Assembly: GCF_015999545.1 (NCBI RefSeq) | Contig: NZ_CP065546.1 | Coordinates: 4,062,001-4,126,000, forward strand | DNA length: 64,000 bases | Source of the DNA: Lysinibacillus sp. JNUCC-52 | GTDB taxonomy: Bacteria; Bacillota; Bacilli; Bacillales_A; Planococcaceae | Direction: 5' to 3' | Made by a program: the position numbers and the translations under genes | In this document: piece after piece, positions 56,343-64,000 of the stretch | Numbering within the stretch: the first letter of the stretch is position 1 | Layout of the letters: each line of letters begins with the position of its first letter | Notes under the pieces: generated by a model | Told to the model about the DNA's origin: nothing | The model's database searches: none | Seen by the model: the letters and a program-made list of their open reading frames with translations, nothing else

Positions 56343-58154
56343 ATGAACAAAAAATTATTTACACTTGCTGCATCAGCAACTGTTGCGGCGGTCGCTTTGG
56401 CAGGGTGTGTAGAAACGAAATCGAATGTTGAAAATAAAGGTGATAAGTCAGATACAGCGAGCACAAAACCCGTTATTGAAGTGCTAGGTATGGCAGCACA
56501 AGAGCAGGATATGAATATTGTGCGCGATCAGCTAGTGAAAAATGGCTTTGATGTAAAGTTAAATATTCAACCAGACTTCGGTTCCTACTCAGCACAAAAG
56601 GATGCTGGGAACTATGATGTGGCCATTTCTAGCTGGACGACTGTAACTGGAAATCCGGACTATGCAGTACGTGGTTTATTTAAAACTGGTGGAGATTATA
56701 GTGTGACTGCAGATGAGACAGTCGATAAATTAATTGATGAGGCAAGTACTTTAACAGGCGATGCTGCAAAAGAGAAATATAAAGAGCTTGAGCAAGCATT
56801 AGTATTTGATAATGCATATATTGCACCGTTATATATTTCTCAAAAATTCCAAGGTATTTATTCGAAAAAAGTAAACCCGGATACTGTGCGATTACCAAAA
56901 TCACGTGCTCAAGCATGGGAATCAATTGCATTTAATGATGCTGGCAAAAATGCAACGGACACATTAGTATTACATCAATCAATAGGCTCATTAACGTCTC
57001 TTGATCCGATTAAAGGGAATGACGGTTCGATTAATACATTAAATACAAATATGTATGTTCGTTTAGTGAATTTATCTGATACAGATGAAGTAGTATCGGA
57101 TGGTTCATTATCATATAATCATGCTATTTCTGAAAATAACCAAGAGTACTATTTCGTGCTACGTGATGATATTAATTTTGCTAAAGTGGAAAATGGCAAA
57201 GCAGTAGATACTGGTGATGTAGTATCGGCTGAAGATGTTGTATTCTCATTAGAACGTGCGAAAGATCAAAATTCGGTACCAGATCACCGCACATATTCAA
57301 TTCATGAAAATATTGATTCCGTAGAGATAGTTTCAGATATTACTTCACTTGAATCTGTGAAAACAGCTGACGGAAAATCGGTTTTAGATGAATTATCAGA
57401 TCAACTACCAGCAGCAATTGCGCAAGTTGTAACGGATGAAGCAAGTGTCGACAATGCAGCAGGTAAATATCAAGTTGTGAAAATTACAACGCCAAATCCG
57501 TTCCCGCAAGTGCTAAATTATTTAGCGCACCAATCAGGCGGAATCGTCTCTGAAGCGGCGGTTAAAGCGGTTAATACGTTTGACGTAGCAAGCTATGATC
57601 CAAATGTAAATGTTGCATATGGTGACCAAGCAACTGTTACAGAAGGGGCAACATATGCAAACCATTTAGCAGCATCTGGTCCTTACATTTTAGTGCAAAA
57701 AAATGATTACGAAGCAACATTTGTCAAAAACCCTGCTTACCAAGTTGGTACAGACAACGAGCCGAAAATTAATAACATAAGTGTTCGCTTTATTGAAGAT
57801 AATGACAGTGCGCTATCTGCACTTCGTAATGGTGAAATTGACGTATTACAATCCGTACCAGAAACTAAAATTGATGTAGTAAAAGGCGATGCCAACTTAA
57901 CATTAAAAACAGCTGATAGTAATGCAGTCTCTTATTTACTAGTAAATCCAAAAGGTCGTGAAGTATCGAAATCAGTAGACTTACGTAAAGCAATTCTTTA
58001 CTCTATCAACCAAGATGAATTTATTAGCTACTATCAAGGTAATAAAAAACCAGCAGTATCAACAGTTTCTCCACTTGTTGACACGGGCTTAAAGCTAACT
58101 GCAGATAGCTCAAAAGTGAAAGAATTTTTAAGCGCTTATAAAGCTAGTAAATAA
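56343..58154 (+). CDS. Peptide-binding lipoprotein (SBP_bac_5) with apparently swapped lobes
   Basis: A 603-residue lipoprotein: signal peptide with lipobox LAGC (19-22), then a polar linker. Residues about 43-197 resemble the C-terminal lobe of SBP_bac_5 proteins (SYSAQKDAGNYDVAISSWTTVTGNPDYAVRGLF; YKELEQALVFDNAYIAPLY). The usual mature N-terminus (TDTLVLHQSIGSLTSLDPIKGNDGS; YYFVLRDDINFAKVENGKAVDTGDVVSAEDVVFSLERAK) comes only at about 205-305. The chain ends after DLRKAILYSINQDEF and KVKEFLSAYKASK, where the C-terminal lobe would be expected to follow. This reads as a circular permutation. Gene order (permeases, then binding protein) supports the role. Confidence 0.85.
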   Translation: MNKKLFTLAASATVAAVALAGCVETKSNVENKGDKSDTASTKPVIEVLGMAAQEQDMNIVRDQLVKNGFDVKLNIQPDFGSYSAQKDAGNYDVAISSWTTVTGNPDYAVRGLFKTGGDYSVTADETVDKLIDEASTLTGDAAKEKYKELEQALVFDNAYIAPLYISQKFQGIYSKKVNPDTVRLPKSRAQAWESIAFNDAGKNATDTLVLHQSIGSLTSLDPIKGNDGSINTLNTNMYVRLVNLSDTDEVVSDGSLSYNHAISENNQEYYFVLRDDINFAKVENGKAVDTGDVVSAEDVVFSLERAKDQNSVPDHRTYSIHENIDSVEIVSDITSLESVKTADGKSVLDELSDQLPAAIAQVVTDEASVDNAAGKYQVVKITTPNPFPQVLNYLAHQSGGIVSEAAVKAVNTFDVASYDPNVNVAYGDQATVTEGATYANHLAASGPYILVQKNDYEATFVKNPAYQVGTDNEPKINNISVRFIEDNDSALSALRNGEIDVLQSVPETKIDVVKGDANLTLKTADSNAVSYLLVNPKGREVSKSVDLRKAILYSINQDEFISYYQGNKKPAVSTVSPLVDTGLKLTADSSKVKEFLSAYKASK

Positions 58155-58174
58155 AGTGTCAGGCACATAAATGG

Positions 58175-58219
58175 AAGCACTTCAAATCCTAATCTAAAGG
58201 TTTGAAGTGCTTTTTTTTT
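58175..58219 (+). terminator. Terminator of the transporter operon
   Basis: AAGCACTTCAAA (58175-58186) pairs with TTTGAAGTGCTT (58201-58212), then T run. It is flanked by two copies of GTGTCAGGCAC (58157-58166 region and 58222-58232). Confidence 0.88.
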
Positions 58220-58304
58220 GAGTGTCAGGCACTTTTTGTTTAAATTTGGAACTTAAACCAAGTTTAGTCGTATATAAACTAACAAGATAAAAGGGGAGTT
58301 GTAT

Positions 58305-58643
58305 ATGCGAAAGAAAGATTACATCATTATGATTGTGACATTAGTTGTAGAAGCGGTTATTACGTACTTTATTGCATCATTTTTCTCCGTTCGCTTTATC
58401 GAAATTATGTTCTTTATTGGCTTTGCTATTGCGGGTGGTATTTTTTACTTTTCGAGTAGTGGTGGTCCAATGGCTAGATTCAATGAAGTGCAAGTTACTG
58501 CTCAAACAGGTATTATGCAAAAAAGCGAGCAGTATATCGCGAAGAAAGGCCCAATATTTTTTGCCTCGGTACTATTTTGCTTAATTGGGCTAGTTTTCTT
58601 TCTCCTCCTTATTGCAGGTATCATCCCACCTAGAGAAATTTAA
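58305..58643 (+). CDS. Small integral membrane protein
   Basis: A 112-residue protein with about four hydrophobic segments: YIIMIVTLVVEAVITYFIASFF, FIEIMFFIGFAIAGGIFYF and IFFASVLFCLIGLVFFLLLIAGI. A polar loop (SSSGGPMARFNEVQVTAQTGIMQKSEQYI) lies between. ATG 58305 follows AAGGGGAG by six bases. It is not assigned to a named family. A terminator follows. Confidence 0.65.
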   Translation: MRKKDYIIMIVTLVVEAVITYFIASFFSVRFIEIMFFIGFAIAGGIFYFSSSGGPMARFNEVQVTAQTGIMQKSEQYIAKKGPIFFASVLFCLIGLVFFLLLIAGIIPPREI

Positions 58644-58699
58644 TTCTTGTTAGCTAGCAGCAAGCTTCCTACTGAGGATAGCTCTCTGCAAATATGGAC

Positions 58700-58737
58700 G
58701 CCCTTTTCATCTTTTAATGATTGAAAGGGCTTTTTTG
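58700..58737 (+). terminator. Terminator of the small membrane protein gene
   Basis: GCCCTTTTCATC (58700-58711) pairs with GATTGAAAGGGC (58719-58730) with one G-U pair, then TTTTTT. Confidence 0.85.
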
Positions 58738-58855
58738 TTACAACAGGATTAAAGGGAATACATAAATAACCCCACAGCGATTTTTAATCAACGAAACGAT
58801 TAAATTGCATACTATTTGGAAAGTACTGTATGTAAAAACGTTGGAGTTGATTAGC

Positions 58856-59056
58856 TTGGAATTTATTAAAGATAAAGAGCTTTACTGCTATAGCTGTCGT
58901 AAAAAGACCGTCTTTACATGTAAAGATGGGCATCATAAAAGTGGTGTAGAAAGCCATTGCAGTGAATGTAGTGGCATTTGGTTTGAATGGCAAAATCGAG
59001 CGGTCGAAAGAGAAATGGAAAAATGGGTTGAATATAACCAAAGAATCGTCAATTAA
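58856..59056 (+). CDS. Small zinc-ribbon protein
   Basis: A 66-residue protein from TTG 58856, nine bases after GGAG. Two Cys pairs, CYSCRKK and HCSECSG, plus Cys in TCKDGHHK, form a probable zinc ribbon. The end is an acidic helix (NRAVEREMEKWVEYNQRI). No family name is recognised; small zinc ribbons bind nucleic acid or protein partners. Confidence 0.6.
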   Translation: MEFIKDKELYCYSCRKKTVFTCKDGHHKSGVESHCSECSGIWFEWQNRAVEREMEKWVEYNQRIVN

Positions 59057-59265
59057 TACAAGCGCTACACAATTTTTGTTATTGTGTATTGTAATTTATT
59101 ATATTTATAGAAAGATTTTACCTTAAATTATTGCGATATTTTGCTTAAAAGTGATACAAATTATCCAAAAAGCTCACTTACTTAGAACTTAAGGCTTTCG
59201 AATATAGACTATGTCCGATTTAGTTGTATATAATGGAATAAAGTTAAAGTGTGAAGGTGATATAT

Positions 59266-60444
59266 TTGGACGACATAGTCATAACAGGATATGGCATTAA
59301 AGCTCCTGGAATTTTAGATAAATTTAGCTTTTTAAATATATTAGAAAAAGGTATTTGTACGCAGAGCATTTTAAACAATGCTCATCAGCCTCACACTAAT
59401 ATCGTAGCGGGTTTGATTGAAGAAAGTTTCAAGGAGATAAATGGGGTAAGTTATCATCGTCATCCGCGTTCAGTAAGAATGGCGATTGCTGCTGCATTGG
59501 ATGCAGCTGAAATGTCAAATTTAGATGATTTTAAACCACATCGTATTGCAGTAATTATGGGTACATCCGCTGGAGCAATACTTGAAATCGAAAAATATGC
59601 TACTGCAGCTTTTGATTTAAGGCAATTTCCCATTCATGGAGTTTCCCTTGTGGATACGCACACACTTTCAAGTTCTGTTGCCGAAGCAATCGGTTCGTGT
59701 GGTTCTGCATTTACAGTAACAACAGGCTGTAGTGCTAGTTTGGATGCTATATTAATAGGGAAACAGCTATTAGAATCTGGAAGTGTTGATGCTTGTATTG
59801 TGGGAGGAACTGAGGCTCCTTTAGGCCAATGGACAGTTAATGGCTTTAAAAAAATAAGATCACTTTCGCTAGAAAGTTCTATTGAAAAAGCTGGTGTGCC
59901 GTTTTCAACTCAGCATCGCGGCTTTGTGTTATCCGAGGGAGCTGGGGTAATGGTTTTAGAGCGTAGACAATCAGCCGTCAGTCGTGGACAGAAAATCTAC
60001 GGTAAAGTTGAACGTGTGATTTCAAGAAATGAAGGACAAAAACTATTAAGCTCTGATATCACTGGTAGACATATGCTGGACGTTTTTCAAGAAACAGTCG
60101 GAGATACTATACCAAGCTATATAAACAGTCAGGCGCTAGGGATAGAGGTAAATGATCAGATAGAACGCTTTACTCTGAAAGAAACATTTGGCTCTAAAGT
60201 GCCTATTACGTCTATTAAAGGAATGATAGGGCACACATTTGGTGCAATGGGTGCGATGCAAATTATTGCATCTTTATTATCAATGGAATACAGGTTTATA
60301 CCTCCAACGATTAAAACCTCTGGGCATGGGTTTGAAGACATACCTATTGTTTATGAAACTAGACATCAAGCAGTAGAGTCTGTATGTATTACTACTCATG
60401 GGAGTAGCGGGAATAATGCTTGTCTATTACTGACACATACATAG
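59266..60444 (+). CDS. Beta-ketoacyl synthase homologue (FabF-like) with altered active site
   Basis: A 392-residue thiolase-fold protein. The nucleophile Cys is kept at about 155 (TTGCSASLDA), and the second His at about 323 (KGMIGHTFGAMG). The first active-site His, normally in NAHGT, is replaced: YINSQALGIEVNDQIE puts Gln at about 289. The final GFGG..N motif reads HGSSGNNA. So this is not a standard FabF; it may be a stand-alone synthase with changed chemistry, or a chain-length-factor-like protein. TTG 59266 with AAGGTGA is the start. It precedes the GGDEF-EAL gene by 12 bases. Confidence 0.78.
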   Translation: MDDIVITGYGIKAPGILDKFSFLNILEKGICTQSILNNAHQPHTNIVAGLIEESFKEINGVSYHRHPRSVRMAIAAALDAAEMSNLDDFKPHRIAVIMGTSAGAILEIEKYATAAFDLRQFPIHGVSLVDTHTLSSSVAEAIGSCGSAFTVTTGCSASLDAILIGKQLLESGSVDACIVGGTEAPLGQWTVNGFKKIRSLSLESSIEKAGVPFSTQHRGFVLSEGAGVMVLERRQSAVSRGQKIYGKVERVISRNEGQKLLSSDITGRHMLDVFQETVGDTIPSYINSQALGIEVNDQIERFTLKETFGSKVPITSIKGMIGHTFGAMGAMQIIASLLSMEYRFIPPTIKTSGHGFEDIPIVYETRHQAVESVCITTHGSSGNNACLLLTHT

Positions 60445-60456
60445 GAGGCTCTTTAT

Positions 60457-62850
60457 ATGTTTTTTATATTTTTAATTTTATTATCATTTATTCCCGTTTG
60501 TGTTGGCATTACAATCTTAGTGTTATTTAAAAAAAATAAACTTTCTAAAATTATTTTTCTATTCTTAATTTTAGCCTCATTTTGGCACATCGATGTTTCG
60601 TTTTTGTACGCATATCGACTGTTTAGTGAAGAGACGATAATGTTCTTTTTCAAGCTGTTTCGATTTGGGTCTATTATGTTAACACCAACAATCTTTTATA
60701 TAGGTTATACGATTGTACAAGAAATACTACCAATTGAATATCAAAAAAAGTGGGGGTATCTTGTTAATCGAACAACCGTTATTATATCTTATGCATTTGC
60801 ATTACTTGGTTACATAATCGGATGGAGCTCTAAGGGCATTAGTCAATTAGAACTTATTCAAATGGATACGAGCATATTTTATTTTCCAGTAGATGGCGAG
60901 CTCTCATGGATTTTTAATTTTAATGTCCTTCTTTTTATAGTTTGTATCATTATTAGTTTATTGATTAGTTTAGATGTACAAAACAAGAATGAACGTTCAT
61001 TTTTGTTTTATTTTAATATTTTCACGTCCATTGGGTTTGCTATTGGCTACTTAAATATGTTTCCTAATACAAGATTGTACCCAAGTTCGATTGCTGTTTT
61101 AGTCTTTGCTATTTCGATCTTAATTCTTTCAAGCAGAATGCATCTTGAAATCGTAAAAACTATGAATAAAAAGCTTTATGAACAAAAGCAGTTTTTATTT
61201 AAAGTTATTGATTTAAATCCGAATTACATTTATGCACAGGATGAAAATGGTCGTTATACTTTAATGAATAAATCCTACGCACAGTTAATGGGTATGAGCT
61301 TTCAAGATATGATTGGAAAAACAGATACTGATTTACTCATTGATTTGACTAATGAGGATGAGTGCGTTGATCTTGAGAAAGACATGTTCAAGCTACCAGA
61401 AAAACATTTCATAAAAGAGGAAGCCATTACAGCTGCATCTGGGGATGTTATATGGGTACAAACGGTTAAAGTACCGATTCAATTACATGATAGTTCTACG
61501 TTACTTGCTGTTTCAACAGATATTACTGAACGTAAGCAATATGAAGATGAAATTAAATTCCAAGCGAATCATGATGCATTAACAGGATTACCGAATAGAA
61601 GAATGTTCAATGATGATTTAATTGCCCTTTTAGAAAAGGCTAAAATCGAGGGCAGTGACAATGCAATATTATTTTTTGATTTAGATCGCTTTAAATATAT
61701 TAATGATAGTCTTGGACATGATGTAGGCGATTTATTATTAGTAGAAGTTTCAAGACGGATTGAAAGGTTACTAGAAGAAAAACATCGTAAGGCAAACATT
61801 TATCGTCTCGGTGGAGATGAATTTACAATTTTACTTCCTTATTATGATGCGAATGAAAGTGAAGCGTTTGCTAAGGACTTATTGGCACAATTTATTTCAG
61901 GCTTTTGGATAGATGGTAGTGAGTATTTCATTACACCAAGTATAGGAATTAGCACGTTCCCGAATGATGGCTATGATGCCAATACATTAATTAAGCATGC
62001 AGATACAGCCATGTACTATGTAAAAGAAAGAGGGAAAAATAACTATCAATTATTTACTTCCGAAATGCAACAACATTTCTATCGTAAAATGATGATTGAA
62101 AAACAATTACGTACTGCACTAGATAATAATGAATTTGAACTTTATTATCAGCCCATTATAGATGTAAGAACGAATGAAATCATTGGTATGGAATCTCTCA
62201 TCAGATGGAACAATGCGGTACTTGGTCAAGTAACACCAGACGAATTTATTTCCATTATGGAAGAGACAGGAATGATTATTCCTATCGGTAAATGGGTATT
62301 GAATACGGCAATTACCCAAACTGCACGTTGGCACAATGAAACAAATAAGGAATTGAAAATAAGTATAAATGTTTCAGTAAAGCAGTTACTTGAATCATCG
62401 TTTGTAGAAAATGTCCAAATGGCTATTGAGAAAGCAGAATTGGATGCGTCCTATATTGTATTAGAGATAACGGAAAGTATCGCAATGTATGCAGAGTCGA
62501 TGATTGAAAAATTATGTGCATTAAAAAAACTCGGTATCAGTTTATCGATGGATGATTTCGGAACAGGGTATTCATCCCTTAGTTATTTAAATAAATATCC
62601 TCTTGATTCCTTGAAAATTGATAAATCATTTGTCATTGGCATGAATCAAGATGATGAGAACAAGGCACTCGTAAAAACCATTATAGCGATAGCCAAACAA
62701 CTCGATTTGAAAGTGATCGCTGAAGGCGTAGAAGGTAAGGAAGAATATCACTTCTTGGCTGAGATTGGCTGTGATTATGCACAAGGGTACTTATTTAGCC
62801 GTCCACTCCCTGTTGCAGAATTTAAAGGGAAATGGCTTTCAGTGAACTGA
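60457..62850 (+). CDS. Membrane PAS-GGDEF-EAL protein (cyclic di-GMP turnover)
   Basis: A 797-residue regulator. Residues 1-225 contain about seven membrane helices, a 7TM-type sensor. A PAS domain is at about 245-360 (FKVIDLNPNYIYAQDENGRYTLMNKSYAQLMGM). The GGDEF domain has an intact LGGDEF at 451-456 and the EAL domain has ESL at 579-581 for EAL, then Glu in EITES, DDFGTGYSS (699-707), Lys in KIDK and EGVE (756-759), so both synthesis and breakdown of cyclic di-GMP may be possible. It follows the ketoacyl synthase homologue by 12 bases and may share its mRNA. Confidence 0.9.
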   Translation: MFFIFLILLSFIPVCVGITILVLFKKNKLSKIIFLFLILASFWHIDVSFLYAYRLFSEETIMFFFKLFRFGSIMLTPTIFYIGYTIVQEILPIEYQKKWGYLVNRTTVIISYAFALLGYIIGWSSKGISQLELIQMDTSIFYFPVDGELSWIFNFNVLLFIVCIIISLLISLDVQNKNERSFLFYFNIFTSIGFAIGYLNMFPNTRLYPSSIAVLVFAISILILSSRMHLEIVKTMNKKLYEQKQFLFKVIDLNPNYIYAQDENGRYTLMNKSYAQLMGMSFQDMIGKTDTDLLIDLTNEDECVDLEKDMFKLPEKHFIKEEAITAASGDVIWVQTVKVPIQLHDSSTLLAVSTDITERKQYEDEIKFQANHDALTGLPNRRMFNDDLIALLEKAKIEGSDNAILFFDLDRFKYINDSLGHDVGDLLLVEVSRRIERLLEEKHRKANIYRLGGDEFTILLPYYDANESEAFAKDLLAQFISGFWIDGSEYFITPSIGISTFPNDGYDANTLIKHADTAMYYVKERGKNNYQLFTSEMQQHFYRKMMIEKQLRTALDNNEFELYYQPIIDVRTNEIIGMESLIRWNNAVLGQVTPDEFISIMEETGMIIPIGKWVLNTAITQTARWHNETNKELKISINVSVKQLLESSFVENVQMAIEKAELDASYIVLEITESIAMYAESMIEKLCALKKLGISLSMDDFGTGYSSLSYLNKYPLDSLKIDKSFVIGMNQDDENKALVKTIIAIAKQLDLKVIAEGVEGKEEYHFLAEIGCDYAQGYLFSRPLPVAEFKGKWLSVN

Positions 62851-62892
62851 TGTATGGCGCCAATGTAGATTTATTAAAGTAATAATTGTTAG

Positions 62893-62931
62893 CGAGGCTT
62901 TCTCTTACTGAGGAAGCCTTTGCTTTTTAAT
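62893..62931 (+). terminator. Terminator of the GGDEF-EAL gene
   Basis: AGGCTT (62896-62901) with AAGCCT (62915-62920) and inner CTC/GAG pairing, then TTTGCTTTTTAA. Confidence 0.55.
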
Positions 62932-62962
62932 AACTAAAGATAGTTTAGAAGGAGCGGTAGAA

Positions 62963-64000
62963 GTGAAGAAAAAGTGGATTGTTTTAATTACTTTCATTAT
63001 GTGTATAAGCTTCCAATCAATTACTGAAGCAAAAGTAATATGGGATGGAGCGGAGATTACAAAAGGACAAACGGGTAAATTAACATTTTCTAAAGACGTG
63101 AAAATATATAAAAAAAATGCTGACGGTACGTTTGTTTCGCTTATTGTAAAAAAAGGAGAGTTTTATCGCGTTTATGGCCATGAGTATTCGACTGTTGGCA
63201 AAGTATATAACATGAGTGGTGACTATCGTGTACAAGCAACGGATTTAGTTATTTACAAGGAAGTGCCGTTAGCTATTCAACAACAAGTATCTGGGGGGAA
63301 GTTTACTGTAGGAACACCCATTTTTGCTAATTCAGCAAAAGGCGTTTCTATTAAAGAAGCCCCGAATAGTTCAGCAAAAACTATTATGCATACACCCTAT
63401 GGGGCTGTTTTTAAAGTGGTCGAGCTAAGTGGTGATTATGTCAAAGTAGAATACAATCCAAGAACTGATACGACAATCGATTATATATGGGGATTTGTAC
63501 CTCAAGACTATGTTTCGAATTTACCTGAAGGCACAACCCAATATGTAAAACAGATCGTTGATTTATCGGTTCGTCCTGGGTGGCAAAGTCAGTCATTAAA
63601 ACCTGGTACATCGGTTGCAGTCTATTTCACAACAGCAGATGGTCGTGCATATGTGTCTTCAAATAAAATATATGGATATCTCCCTGCTAGTGCTTTATCA
63701 AAGACGCCAATCGTTGATAAGGAACTGCAAACTTTAACCGAACCGTCGAGCTTATTATTTGATGCAACGAAAAAGATTTCCTTATCAGAAACAGCACCAG
63801 ATTACTATTTAGCCGAGTTTTCACCGATTTCTAGTAATCGCTGGCAAGGACATATGCAACTTGTGAATGACGACGAAATTAGCGGTGGCAAACAAATAGA
63901 AGGTGAACTAAGCTACACGCTTGTAAATAAGAAGCTAATGTATCATTTAGAAAGCGAACTACACAATCATAATATTGCGATTCAGTTCCCGCTAAAAGTA
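62963..64000 (+). CDS. Secreted SH3-like repeat protein (partial, runs off the window)
   Basis: 346 codons are visible from GTG 62963, with AAGGAG eight bases upstream, and the frame is still open at the window end. A signal peptide is clear: MKKKWIVLITFIMCISFQSITEA. The mature part is rich in beta strands; GVSIKEAPNSSAKTIMHTPYGAVFKVVELSGDYVKVEY has the look of a bacterial SH3 domain, a wall-binding module. Further on, SLLFDATKKISLSETAPDYYLAEFSPISSN is a different domain. It probably works at the cell wall; catalytic function cannot be judged from this part. Confidence 0.75.
   Translation, partial: MKKKWIVLITFIMCISFQSITEAKVIWDGAEITKGQTGKLTFSKDVKIYKKNADGTFVSLIVKKGEFYRVYGHEYSTVGKVYNMSGDYRVQATDLVIYKEVPLAIQQQVSGGKFTVGTPIFANSAKGVSIKEAPNSSAKTIMHTPYGAVFKVVELSGDYVKVEYNPRTDTTIDYIWGFVPQDYVSNLPEGTTQYVKQIVDLSVRPGWQSQSLKPGTSVAVYFTTADGRAYVSSNKIYGYLPASALSKTPIVDKELQTLTEPSSLLFDATKKISLSETAPDYYLAEFSPISSNRWQGHMQLVNDDEISGGKQIEGELSYTLVNKKLMYHLESELHNHNIAIQFPLKV

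Overview
The window comes from a low-GC Gram-positive spore former, most likely Lysinibacillus or a close relative in the Bacillaceae/Planococcaceae. The penicillin V acylase gene at 45.35 kb encodes a protein that, from memory, is very close to the crystallised enzyme of Lysinibacillus sphaericus. YfmQ-like and YjcZ-like genes, strong AGGAGG ribosome binding sites and frequent TTG/GTG starts agree. No rRNA, tRNA or CRISPR array was seen.

Region 1 (1-18.0 kb) is the right part of a prophage-derived locus of the PBSX/xkd contractile-tail type. It starts with the end of a DnaD-like replication protein, a DnaC-like helicase loader and a late-gene regulator. It then passes, over about 670 non-coding bases, straight into tail genes: gp10/XkdI-like, XkdJ-like, sheath, tube, tail chaperone with a textbook -1 frameshift, tape measure, XkdP-U-like hub and baseplate, a large tail fibre, XkdX-like, two holin-type proteins and an amidase. 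Terminase, portal, protease, capsid and head-completion genes are absent where they would normally lie. The locus therefore looks like a headless contractile tail (an R-type tailocin) or a prophage deleted for its head.

Region 2 (18.0-27.1 kb) holds metabolic and mobile remnants: an SDR dehydrogenase convergent with a TetR regulator, an IS3-derived gene pair whose transposase lost its catalytic acidic residues while staying open, a zinc alcohol dehydrogenase, and a compact, GC-richer NAD salvage operon (PnuC, NadR-like, NrtR-like, NADAR).

Region 3 (27.1-37.7 kb) is accessory. It contains many small proteins of the kinds found as immunity proteins of polymorphic toxins (Imm10-like, SUKH/SMI1, YezG-like, DUF6508-, DUF6678- and DUF4303-like), an ankyrin protein, a clear pseudogene, a small membrane protein without a normal start codon, and an ECF sigma factor with a membrane partner. 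No toxin gene is visible.

Region 4 (37.9-51.0 kb) is chromosomal: an aldo/keto reductase, HxlR regulator and MFS pump linked by a shared DNA motif; a LacI regulator, HisD/HpsN-like dehydrogenase and GntP permease with a perfect LacI-type operator; penicillin V acylase; a MocR regulator with direct repeats; and small conserved genes. Region 5 (51.3-64 kb) holds an unusual peptide ABC transporter (fused double ATPase, two permeases with long membrane extensions, and a binding protein whose two lobes appear in swapped order), a ketoacyl synthase homologue with an altered active site, a GGDEF-EAL protein, and the start of a secreted protein cut by the window end.
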